This document shows positions 11,044 through 18,467 of a stretch of DNA of 64,000 nucleotides, one piece after another (positions within the stretch are counted from its first letter, which is position 1; each line of letters opens with the position of its first letter). Below the pieces are notes generated by a model that was not told the DNA's origin, did no database searches, and was given only the letters and a program-made list of their open reading frames with translations. Source of the DNA: Streptomyces sp. Edi4 (GTDB lineage: Bacteria > Actinomycetota > Actinomycetes > Streptomycetales > Streptomycetaceae); NCBI RefSeq assembly GCF_040253615.1, contig NZ_JBEJGY010000004.1, positions 2,604,001 to 2,668,000 of the forward strand, written 5' to 3'. The position numbers and the translations under genes were made by a program.

Positions 11044-11073
11044 GCGGCCCGGCGGAGCTTCGCGCCGGGCCGC
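11044..11073. terminator. Bidirectional hairpin between convergent permease and dehydratase genes
   Basis: An 11-bp GC stem (GCGGCCCGGCG with CGCCGGGCCGC) around an 8-nt loop, placed between the stop codons of two convergent genes. Confidence 0.7.
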
Positions 11074-11096
11074 CGGGATCATCGGGGCCCGAGCGG

Positions 11097-12059
11097 TCAG
11101 CGCAAGTTGAACTTCTCGGCCCAGGCGCCGACGTCGGCGGGCGTCACGTTGCCGCCGCAGACCACCAGGCCGAGCCGCGCGTCCTCGCCGACCCGCTCCA
11201 GCACCCGGCGGGCGGCGGGGAGCAGGCACCCGGCGGCGGGCTCGGCCCACACCTTCGCGTGCTCGGCGAGGTCGAGGGTGCCCCGCACGGCCTCGGCGTC
11301 GCTCACCGTCAGGACATCGGTGACCAGCGCCGAGACGTGCTCGTACGTGAGCTGCGAGGCGGTGGGGGCGCTCAGCGTCGAGACCACCGAGGACAGTTCG
11401 ACCGGCACGGGACCGCCGGCGGCCAGGGCCTGCGACATGGCCCGCGCGCCGTCGGTCTCCACCCCCCAGATCCGTACGCCGGGGCGGCGCGCGCGCAGTG
11501 CGGCGGCGACGCCGGAGATCAGCCCTCCCCCGCCGATGCTGACCAGGACGTCCGTGAGTTCATCGGCGTCCTCGGCCAGCTCAAGACCGACCGTGCCCTG
11601 GGCGGCGATGACGACGGGGTCGTCGAAGGGGTGGACCAGGGTGAGCCCCTTGGCCGTGAACTCCTCGAGGAGCGCGAACGCGCCGTCCATGGAGTCGGCG
11701 AGGACGACATGGGCCCCGGCGCTCTCCGCGATGCCCACGGCACGGCTCGGAGCGGACCTCGGCATGACGACGGTCGCCTCGATGCCCAGGGCGCCGGCCA
11801 TGACCGCCACCGCGATGCCGTGGTTGCCGCCGCTCACCGCCACGACCCCCGCGGCCCGTTCGCGCGCGCCGAGCCCGAGCAGTTTCGCCGTCGCCCCCCG
11901 CACCTTGAACGAACCGGTGCGCTGGAGCAGTTCCAGCTTCGCGGTGACCCGCGCGCCGAGGAGTGCGGAAAGGCCGGGACTGGCCACGGTCGGGGTCTTG
12001 ATGACATGCCCGGCGATCCGCTCCGCCGCGGCTTCCACGTCCGCCACAGTGATCAGCAC
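11097..12059 (-). CDS. PLP-dependent threonine/serine dehydratase (or racemase) family protein
   Basis: 320 aa fold-type II PLP enzyme. Lys52 in TGSFKVRGA is the Schiff-base lysine; the GSGN-like phosphate loop reads VSGGNHGIA and the glycine loop SIGGGGLISG is present. It has no C-terminal ACT regulatory domain, so it is a catabolic-type threonine/serine dehydratase or a hydroxy-amino-acid dehydratase/serine racemase. It is convergent with the upstream amino-acid permease, which fits amino-acid catabolism. ATG start. Confidence 0.87.
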   Translation of the reverse strand: MLITVADVEAAAERIAGHVIKTPTVASPGLSALLGARVTAKLELLQRTGSFKVRGATAKLLGLGARERAAGVVAVSGGNHGIAVAVMAGALGIEATVVMPRSAPSRAVGIAESAGAHVVLADSMDGAFALLEEFTAKGLTLVHPFDDPVVIAAQGTVGLELAEDADELTDVLVSIGGGGLISGVAAALRARRPGVRIWGVETDGARAMSQALAAGGPVPVELSSVVSTLSAPTASQLTYEHVSALVTDVLTVSDAEAVRGTLDLAEHAKVWAEPAAGCLLPAARRVLERVGEDARLGLVVCGGNVTPADVGAWAEKFNLR

Positions 12060-12166
12060 ATTCGCCTCCGTTGCGTGATCCGGCCGGCAGTGACCGGACC
12101 CGCATCATCCCCCGGCGCGGTGGGGGGCGGTCGTCCGACGGTGGCTTTGGCCCCGGGAACGCCAAA

Positions 12167-12188
12167 GGGCCCGGCATCCGCCGGGCCC
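12167..12188. terminator. Hairpin downstream of bioY
   Basis: A 9-bp stem (GGGCCCGGC with GCCGGGCCC) and ATCC loop, 17 bp beyond the bioY stop codon on the minus strand and flanked by AAA/CTT. Confidence 0.65.
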
Positions 12189-12204
12189 CTTCGCGTCGGA
12201 GAGA

Positions 12205-12825
12205 TCAGCCCCGGCGGCCGACCAGCTTCCACGCGGCCGGCAGCAGGCCCATCGCCAGGGCGGCCTTCAGGGCGTCGCCGATGAGGAAGGGGGTCAGGCC
12301 CGCCGCGACGGCCGCGCTCAGGGACATGCCGGTCGAGGCGGCCAGGTAGGGCACGCCCACCGCGTAGATGATCCCCGAGCCGAGCACCATCATGCCCGCG
12401 GTGCGCGGGACCGAGCGGTCCGCGCCCCGGCGGGCCAGCGCCCCGACGACGGTGGAGGCGAGCAGCATGCCGAGGACGTAGCCGAAGGAGGCTCCGCCCG
12501 CGCCGGAGGTGCCGTTGGCGAACCAGGGCAGGCCCGCCATGCCGACCAGGGCGTACAGGGCCAGCGAGAGGAAGCCACGGCCGGCACCGAGGCCCGCGCC
12601 GACGAGCAGCGCCGCGAAGGTCTGGCCGGTGACCGGCACGGGCGAGCCGGGCACGGGCACGGCGATCTGGGCGGCGATCCCGGTGAGGGCCGCGCCGCCG
12701 ACGACGAGCGCGATGTCCCGGGCGCGGACGCCCGCCTGTGCCAGGGAGGCCGAGAGCCTGGGCGAGGGCAGCAGGTCGGCGAGGACCGTTCCGGTACGGG
12801 GGGCGGTGGCGGACGCAGTGCTCAT
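12205..12825 (-). CDS. bioY: Biotin transporter BioY (ECF S component)
   Basis: 206 aa integral membrane protein with about six hydrophobic helices. The BioY signature is present: VPGSPVPVTGQTFAALLVGA, a later GPTGG-type region read here as NGTSGAGGASFGYVLG, and the C-terminal PFLIGDALKAALA. It imports biotin alone or with the EcfAT module; no EcfA/EcfT genes are adjacent. It is monocistronic, with 258 bp upstream before the divergent permease. No obvious BirA-type operator was seen. Confidence 0.93.
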   Translation of the reverse strand: MSTASATAPRTGTVLADLLPSPRLSASLAQAGVRARDIALVVGGAALTGIAAQIAVPVPGSPVPVTGQTFAALLVGAGLGAGRGFLSLALYALVGMAGLPWFANGTSGAGGASFGYVLGMLLASTVVGALARRGADRSVPRTAGMMVLGSGIIYAVGVPYLAASTGMSLSAAVAAGLTPFLIGDALKAALAMGLLPAAWKLVGRRG

Positions 12826-13083
12826 CGGGACTCCGGCAGGTGGTGGGAGGGCGGGACGTGCGGGGACATCGTGACGTTAGCCCACCCGATCTCCCGGGAT
12901 CACCAGCAGCCGTCCACAAAGCGGGTGTTGACGCCGTGGTGGGGTCCGGACAAAGGACCGGCTTCAGGCGCCCTCCCGCGTGACCCTCATCACTCGGCCG
13001 ACGGGCTCGGCTGCCCCTTTTGCGCCCGGGGTCGGGCCTGGGCGAGACTGTAGGTTCCCCATAAACCGAACGATACGAGCGCC

Positions 13084-14451
13084 ATGCACGAGCCCTTGCC
13101 CGCCGAACCCCTCTCGCACGGGCTGAAGCAGCGCCATCTGACCATGCTCGGCCTCGGCGGGGTGATCGGCGCCGGGCTCTTCGTCGGGTCGGGCGCGGGG
13201 ATCGCGGTGGCGGGCCCCGGCATCGTCGTGTCGTATCTGATCGCGGGCGCGATCGCGATGCTGGTGATGAGGATGCTGGGCGAGATGTCGGCGGCGATGC
13301 CCGCGTCGGGGTCGTTCTCGGTGCACGCCGAGCGGGCGCTCGGGCGCTGGGCCGGGTTCAGCGTGGGCTGGCTGTACTGGTTCCTGCTGGTGGTCGTGCT
13401 CGCCGTGGAGGCGACCGGCGCGGCGAAGATCGCGAACGGGTGGGCGCCCGGGGTGCCGCAGTGGGCCTGGGTGCTGATCTTCATGGTGGTGTTCACTGCC
13501 GCCAACCTGGCCTCGGTGAAGAACTTCGGGGAGTTCGAGTTCTGGTTCGCCGCGCTGAAGATCTTCGCGATCCTCGCGTTCCTCGTGCTCGGCCTGCTCG
13601 CGATCTTCGGGGTGCTGCCCGACACGTCGGCGGTGGGCCTGTCCAACCTGACCGGGCGGGGCGGCTTTCTGCCCGCCGGGGTGAGCGGCGTGGTCTCCGG
13701 GGTGCTCGCGGTGATCTTCGCGTTCGGCGGTCTCGAGGTCGTCACGATCGCCGCCGCCGAGTCCGACGACCCGGTGCGGGCGGTGGGGCGCGCGGTGCGC
13801 AGCGCGGTGTGGCGCATCCTCTTCTTCTATGTGGGCTCGATGCTGGTCATCGTGACGCTGCTGCCGTGGACGTCGATGAAGCCGGGCCAGAGCCCCTATG
13901 TCGCCGTCCTGGACGCGATCGGCATTCCCTCGGCCGGGCAGATCATGAACATCGTGGTGTTCGTTGCGCTGCTCTCGGCGCTCAACGCCAATCTGTACGG
14001 CTCATCGCGCATGATCTTCTCGCTGGCCGAGCGGGGCGAGGCTCCCCGGGGCCTGCTGAAGGTGTCCGGCGGCGGGGTGCCGCGCCGGGCGGTGCTCGCC
14101 TCGGTGGCCTTCGGGTTCGTCTCGGTCCTGCTGAACCTGAAGTGGCCCGACTCGGTGTTCCTCTACATGCTCAACGCGGTCGGCGCGGTGCTCCTGTTCG
14201 TGTGGGCGCTGATCGCGCTGTCGCAGTTGCGGCTGCGCCGCCGCATCGAGCGCGAGGCGCCCGAGACCCTGTCGCTGAGGATGTGGGCCTTCCCCTGGCT
14301 CACCCGGGCGGCGCTCGCCGCCATGGGCGCGGTGCTGGTCCTGATGCTGTTCGACGCCTCGGCCCGGCCGCAGGTGCTGTGGTCGGCGGGGGCGACCGCG
14401 GTGGTGCTCGTGGTGGCAGGGGTACGGGAGTTGCGCACGCGCCACGTGTGA
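13084..14451 (+). CDS. APC-superfamily amino acid permease, paralogue 2
   Basis: 455 aa, about 12 helices, with the signature LKQRHLTMLGLGGVIGAGLFV, then RMLGEMSAAMPASGSFSVHAE and KNFGEFEFWFAALKI. It is more similar by eye to paralogue 3 (14602) than to paralogue 1, so a local tandem duplication is likely. The N-terminus is short with an ATG start. The substrate is unknown; the family imports neutral or polar amino acids by proton symport. Confidence 0.9.
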   Translation: MHEPLPAEPLSHGLKQRHLTMLGLGGVIGAGLFVGSGAGIAVAGPGIVVSYLIAGAIAMLVMRMLGEMSAAMPASGSFSVHAERALGRWAGFSVGWLYWFLLVVVLAVEATGAAKIANGWAPGVPQWAWVLIFMVVFTAANLASVKNFGEFEFWFAALKIFAILAFLVLGLLAIFGVLPDTSAVGLSNLTGRGGFLPAGVSGVVSGVLAVIFAFGGLEVVTIAAAESDDPVRAVGRAVRSAVWRILFFYVGSMLVIVTLLPWTSMKPGQSPYVAVLDAIGIPSAGQIMNIVVFVALLSALNANLYGSSRMIFSLAERGEAPRGLLKVSGGGVPRRAVLASVAFGFVSVLLNLKWPDSVFLYMLNAVGAVLLFVWALIALSQLRLRRRIEREAPETLSLRMWAFPWLTRAALAAMGAVLVLMLFDASARPQVLWSAGATAVVLVVAGVRELRTRHV

Positions 14452-14601
14452 AGCTTGCGTAAACAAATCGCGCCGATGCCTTCACTCTGTGTGAGTCGAG
14501 TGTCCGCATAGCGGTCGGGTGTTCCCTCTGAGCGGGGCCGCCCTAAGACTGTGGGCCCGTGCCGCCGCCCCGGTGGATCAGCTACTGAACAGGGCATGCC
14601 C

Positions 14602-16011
14602 ATGTCTCGGACAACCGCGCCCGTGCAGGACGACAGCCAGTCAGCGACCGGCTCACCGCTCACCCACGGCCTCAAGCAGCGGCATCTGTCGATGATCGCT
14701 CTCGGCGGCGTCATCGGCGCCGGGCTCTTCATCGGATCCGGCACCGCGATCGCCGCGGCCGGTCCCTCGATCATTCTCGCCTACGCGATATCCGGCGCGC
14801 TGGTCATGCTCGTCATGCGCATGCTGGGGGAGATGTCGGCGGCCAATCCCGCCTCCGGATCCTTCTCGGTCCACGCCGAACGGGCGATGGGGCCGTGGGC
14901 CGGGTTCACCGCGGGCTGGGCCTTCTGGTTCCTGTTGTGTGTGGCCGTCGGACTCGAGGGCATCGGCGCGGCGGGCATCGTGCACGGCTGGCTGCCGGGC
15001 GTTCCGGAGTGGGCGCTGGTCGCCGTGTTCATGCTGCTGTTCTGCGGCACCAACCTGGCGGCCGTGAAGAACTTCGGTGAGTTCGAGTTCTGGTTCGCCG
15101 CGCTGAAGATCGGCGCGATCGTCCTCTTCCTCGCCATCGGCGTCCTCGCCATCATCGGCGTACTGCCCGACACCCACGCCCCGGGCCTGACCAACCTCAC
15201 CGGCCACGGCGGCTTCATGCCCAACGGCAGCGAAGGCCTCATCGTCGGACTGCTGGCCTCCGTCTTCGCCTACGGCGGCCTGGAGACGGTCACCATCGCG
15301 GCGGCCGAGTCCGAACACCCCGTCCAGGGCGTCGCCAAGGCGGTGCGCACCGCGATGTGGCGGATCGCCATCTTCTACGTGGGCTCGATGGCGGTCGTGG
15401 TGACGCTCCTTCCGTGGACCGGCAAGGACATCGTCACCAAGGGACCGTACGTGGCGACCCTCAACCACCTCGGCATCCCGGCCGCCGGCCAGATCATGAA
15501 CATCGTGGTGCTGGTCGCCCTGCTCTCGGCGATGAACGCCAACATCTACGGCGCCTCCCGCATGGCCGGTTCGCTCGTCGCGCGCGGCCAGGGGCCCAAG
15601 GTGCTCGGGAAGATCTCGGGCGGGGTGCCGCGGGTGGCGGTGCTCACCTCGTCCGCCTTCGGTTTCCTGTGCGTCCTGCTCAGCTACTGGCGTCCCGACG
15701 ACATCTTCCAGTGGCTCCTGAACACCATCGGCGCGATCATCCTCGTCGTCTGGTTCTTCATCGCCGCCTCCCAGTTGCTGCTGCGGCGCCGCACCGAGAG
15801 CGAGACTCCGGAGAAGCTGGTCGTGAAGATGTGGCTCTACCCCTGGCTCACCTATCTCGCCCTGCTCGGCATGGCGGTGGTCTTCGTCCTGATGGCCCGT
15901 GAGGACGGCACGCGCGTACAGCTCTACTACACCGGCGGCCTCACGGTGGTCCTCGCGGTCATCGGCTACATCCGCCAGCGCACGTCGACCGCCGCCCCTC
16001 TCGACGCCTGA
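14602..16011 (+). CDS. APC-superfamily amino acid permease, paralogue 3
   Basis: 469 aa with the same signatures (LKQRHLSMIALGGVIGAGLFI, RMLGEMSAANPASGSFSVHAE). Two in-frame ATGs occur (14596, 14602); the second is chosen because AGGG at 14591 is then 7 bp away. It sits 150 bp after paralogue 2 on the same strand, so it may have its own promoter. A textbook terminator with a T run follows (16052-16095). Confidence 0.9.
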   Translation: MSRTTAPVQDDSQSATGSPLTHGLKQRHLSMIALGGVIGAGLFIGSGTAIAAAGPSIILAYAISGALVMLVMRMLGEMSAANPASGSFSVHAERAMGPWAGFTAGWAFWFLLCVAVGLEGIGAAGIVHGWLPGVPEWALVAVFMLLFCGTNLAAVKNFGEFEFWFAALKIGAIVLFLAIGVLAIIGVLPDTHAPGLTNLTGHGGFMPNGSEGLIVGLLASVFAYGGLETVTIAAAESEHPVQGVAKAVRTAMWRIAIFYVGSMAVVVTLLPWTGKDIVTKGPYVATLNHLGIPAAGQIMNIVVLVALLSAMNANIYGASRMAGSLVARGQGPKVLGKISGGVPRVAVLTSSAFGFLCVLLSYWRPDDIFQWLLNTIGAIILVVWFFIAASQLLLRRRTESETPEKLVVKMWLYPWLTYLALLGMAVVFVLMAREDGTRVQLYYTGGLTVVLAVIGYIRQRTSTAAPLDA

Positions 16012-16051
16012 CCTGCGCCGCCCCCACCCACCGCCACCACCTTGCTCAACT

Positions 16052-16095
16052 GTCCTGCGTCCCCGGGTCCTACGCCCCGGGACGCAGGACTTTTT
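16052..16095 (+). terminator. Rho-independent terminator after permease 3
   Basis: A 12-bp core stem (GTCCTGCGTCCC with GGGACGCAGGAC), extended by further G/C pairs, directly followed by TTTTT. This canonical terminator separates the permease from the sodF promoter. Confidence 0.88.
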
Positions 16096-16145
16096 GCTGA
16101 GGTCACCCTTGGCTGCGGCCCCGCATTGCTGCTGGTAGCGTGCAC

Positions 16146-16162
16146 TTGCGCATCAATTGCAA
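16146..16162. promoter_or_regulatory. Nur box in the sodF promoter
   Basis: TTGCGC-atcaa-TTGCAA fits the nickel-responsive Fur-family regulator Nur consensus tTGCaa-N5-ttGCAA known from S. coelicolor, where Nur represses sodF when nickel is available. It lies 56 bp upstream of the sodF start codon. Confidence 0.8.
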
Positions 16163-16217
16163 TAAGCATGTGCGGTGAGCAGACAGCATGTGCAGTGAGC
16201 AGCCGGAGGGCTCGGAC

Positions 16218-16859
16218 ATGGCCATTTACACGCTTCCTGAACTTCCGTACGACTACGCGGCGCTCGAACCCGTCATCAGCCCGGAGATCATCGAGCTGCA
16301 CCACGACAAGCACCACGCGGCGTATGTGAAGGGCGCGAACGACACCCTGGAGCAGCTCGCGGAGGCTCGCGACAAGGATGCCTGGGGCGCGATCAACGGC
16401 CTGGAGAAGAACCTCGCGTTCCACCTCTCCGGCCACATCCTGCACTCCATCTACTGGCACAACATGACCGGTGACGGCGGCGGTGAGCCCCTGGAGAAGG
16501 ACGGCACCGGCGAGCTCGCCGACGCCATCGCCGAGTCCTTCGGCTCCTTCGCCAAGTTCAAGGCCCAGCTGACCAAGGCGTCGGCCACGACGCAGGGTTC
16601 GGGCTGGGGCGTGCTCGCGTACGAGCCCATCAGCGGGCGTCTGGTGGTCGAGCAGATCTACGACCACCAGGGCAACGTCGGCCAGGGCTCGACCCCGATC
16701 CTGGTCTTCGACGCCTGGGAGCACGCCTTCTATCTCCAGTACAAGAACCAGAAGGTCGACTTCATCGAGGCCATGTGGCGGGTCGTCAACTGGCAGGACG
16801 TGGCGAAGCGTTACGTCGCCGCCAAGCAGGCCGGCAACAACCTGATCCTGGCCCCGTAA
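16218..16859 (+). CDS. sodF: Iron (Fe/Zn-type) superoxide dismutase
   Basis: 213 aa, ATG, preceded by GGAGGG. It dismutates superoxide in the cytoplasm. Fe/Mn-SOD signatures: N-terminal [15 protein letters not shown], metal-ligand helix [26 protein letters not shown], and the C-terminal ligand motif [13 protein letters not shown] (Asp and His ligands). The Nur box upstream implies reciprocal control with a nickel SOD elsewhere in the genome. No terminator hairpin was examined closely; the downstream 744 bp are repeats. Confidence 0.95.
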   Translation: MAIYTLPELPYDYAALEPVISPEIIELHHDKHHAAYVKGANDTLEQLAEARDKDAWGAINGLEKNLAFHLSGHILHSIYWHNMTGDGGGEPLEKDGTGELADAIAESFGSFAKFKAQLTKASATTQGSGWGVLAYEPISGRLVVEQIYDHQGNVGQGSTPILVFDAWEHAFYLQYKNQKVDFIEAMWRVVNWQDVAKRYVAAKQAGNNLILAP

Positions 16860-17603
16860 CACCCCGCGCCCGTCCGGCGCGCCCCTGACGTCCTGCTCGT
16901 GATCGTCTTCTCACCCTTCACGTGCGGGCGACGAAAACGAACGGCCCCCACGAGGACGTGACTCGAGGGGGCCGTTCGCATTCCGCCCCGGCCGCGCACG
17001 GTTGGCCGCTCGCACACCGCCCCTGGCCGCGCGCGCAGTTCCCCGCGCCTCTGGCGGGGTCCGTGCCGGCCCGGACGCACCTGCCTCGGCCTTCCGGCAA
17101 TTCCCTGACCACGTCGCGCTGGCCCGCATGGGCAACCTCAGCCCGTCATGGGGGTCCCCCCTGGCCCTCAAGGCCTTGGGGGAGATCGAGGACGAGCGCG
17201 TTCAGCGCGAACGGGGTCCGGGGCGGAGCCCCGGGGACCTCGGCCGCGGACCGTGGGCGCTCCTCGCGCAGTTCCCCGCGCCTCTGGCGGGGCTTGTGCT
17301 GGCCTGCACTGGCATAGTCAGCCTGTCCAGCGTCGAGGACGAGCGCGTTCAGCGCGAACGGGGTCCGGGGCGGAGCCCCGGGGACCTCGGCCGCGGACCG
17401 TGGGCGCTCCTCGCGCAGTTCCCCGCGCCCCTGGCGGGGCTTGTGCTGGCCTGCACGGGCATAGTCAGCCTGTCCAGCGTCGAGGACGAGCGCGTTCAGC
17501 GCGAACGGGGTCCGGGGCGGAGCCCCGGGGACCTCGGCCGCGGACCGTGGGCGCTCCTCGCGCGGTTCCCCGCGCCCCTGGCGGGGCTGGGCCACGGCCC
17601 GGG
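16860..17603. other. Gene-free repeat-rich intergenic region
   Basis: 744 bp between sodF and the reductase gene with no credible coding sequence. It begins with a GGCCCCC hairpin-like segment near 16942-16976 and a solo GCGCAGTTCCCCGCGCC element near 17034. The rest is filled by the 147-bp tandem repeat at 17187-17587. Confidence 0.8.
17187..17587. repeat. 147-bp tandem repeat, 2.7 copies
   Basis: Copies start at 17187, 17334 and 17481 (exact 147-bp period, 49 codons); the third is cut after 107 bp. They are almost identical. Each unit holds an inverted GGGGCGGAGCCCC element and the dispersed GCGCAGTTCCCCGCGCC element. Because the period is a multiple of three, long open frames run through the array, but they are repeat artefacts. 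Confidence 0.92.
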
Positions 17604-18254
17604 TCAGAGGTTGCTGAAGTCGGGGCCCGTCGTGCGGGTGCGCTTGAGCTCGTAGAAACCCGGCGTCCCGGCAACCAGCAGCGTCCCGTCCCACAGCCGC
17701 GCCGCCGCCTCCCCCTCGGGCGCGGGCGTGACCACCGGCCCGAAGAAGGCGACCTGCTTCCCATCCGCGCCGGGCACCGCGATGACCGGGGTGCCGACGT
17801 CCTGGCCCACCAGCTCGATGCCCCTGCGGTGGGACGCGCGCAGCTCGGCGTCGTAGGTGTCCTGGTCGCCGTGGTCGATCAGACCGGCCGGCAGGCCCAC
17901 GTCCTTGAGCGCCGCGGCGACGGACTCACGCGTGACGCCAAGCCCCTCGTTGTGGATGCGCGTGCCGAGCGCGGTGTACAGCTCCCCGACCACCTCGTCG
18001 CCGTGCAGTTCGCGGGCCGCGGTGACGACACGGACCGGGCCCCAGGCCTTGCCGCCCGGCCGCATGCTCTCGGCGTACTCGGCGGGCAGGTCGTCCAGGC
18101 GGTCCTCGTTGAGGACCGCGAGGCTCATCACGTGCCAGCGCACCTGGACGTCGCGCACCTTCTCGACCTCCACCATCCAGCGCGAGGTCATCCAGGCCCA
18201 GGGGCACAGCGGGTCGAACCAGAAGTCGACGGGGGTCTTGGCGGACTCGGACAT
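17604..18254 (-). CDS. DsbA-family, mycothiol-dependent reductase homologue (Rv2466c-like)
   Basis: 216 aa, ATG at 18254. By eye it is closely related to mycobacterial Rv2466c/Mrx2, the mycothiol-dependent nitroreductase-like DsbA protein: matching DFWFDPLCPW, TSRW, VMSLA, AWGPVRV, TRIHN, VGTPVI, FFGPV and the terminal FELKRTRT-like YELKRTRT. The active site reads Cys17-Pro-Trp-Ala20, so the second cysteine of the CPWC motif is alanine. The frame stays open far upstream only because it runs antisense through pepN. It starts with the last repeat copy at its 3' end. Confidence 0.87.
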   Translation of the reverse strand: MSESAKTPVDFWFDPLCPWAWMTSRWMVEVEKVRDVQVRWHVMSLAVLNEDRLDDLPAEYAESMRPGGKAWGPVRVVTAARELHGDEVVGELYTALGTRIHNEGLGVTRESVAAALKDVGLPAGLIDHGDQDTYDAELRASHRRGIELVGQDVGTPVIAVPGADGKQVAFFGPVVTPAPEGEAAARLWDGTLLVAGTPGFYELKRTRTTGPDFSNL

Positions 18255-18359
18255 GTCTCTCCTCGGGCAGCGGTGCTCGCCATCGGGCGACGGCAAAAAG
18301 CAAGCGTCTGCCCAGCAGAACACCGGAACTGGCCGAAAGCATTCCACCGCTGTCCGTAA

Positions 18360-18404
18360 AGCCCGGCCCAGCCCGGCCCGGCCCAGCCCGGCCTTCCCCG
18401 CGCT
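18360..18404. repeat. GCCCGGCCCA simple repeat
   Basis: Short degenerate tandem array of GCCCGGCCCAGCCCG-type units in the divergent region between the reductase gene and pepN. It may simply reflect local GC bias. Confidence 0.5.
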
Positions 18405-18467
18405 CGGCCACCGACTGCCGGGCATGGGAGGATCGAAGCCGTTCGAACGAGACACAAAGGAGTGCCC

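Noticed and set aside
17187..17587. CRISPR array
   Set aside because: Units of 147 bp abut without unique spacers and no cas genes are present; it is a plain tandem repeat.
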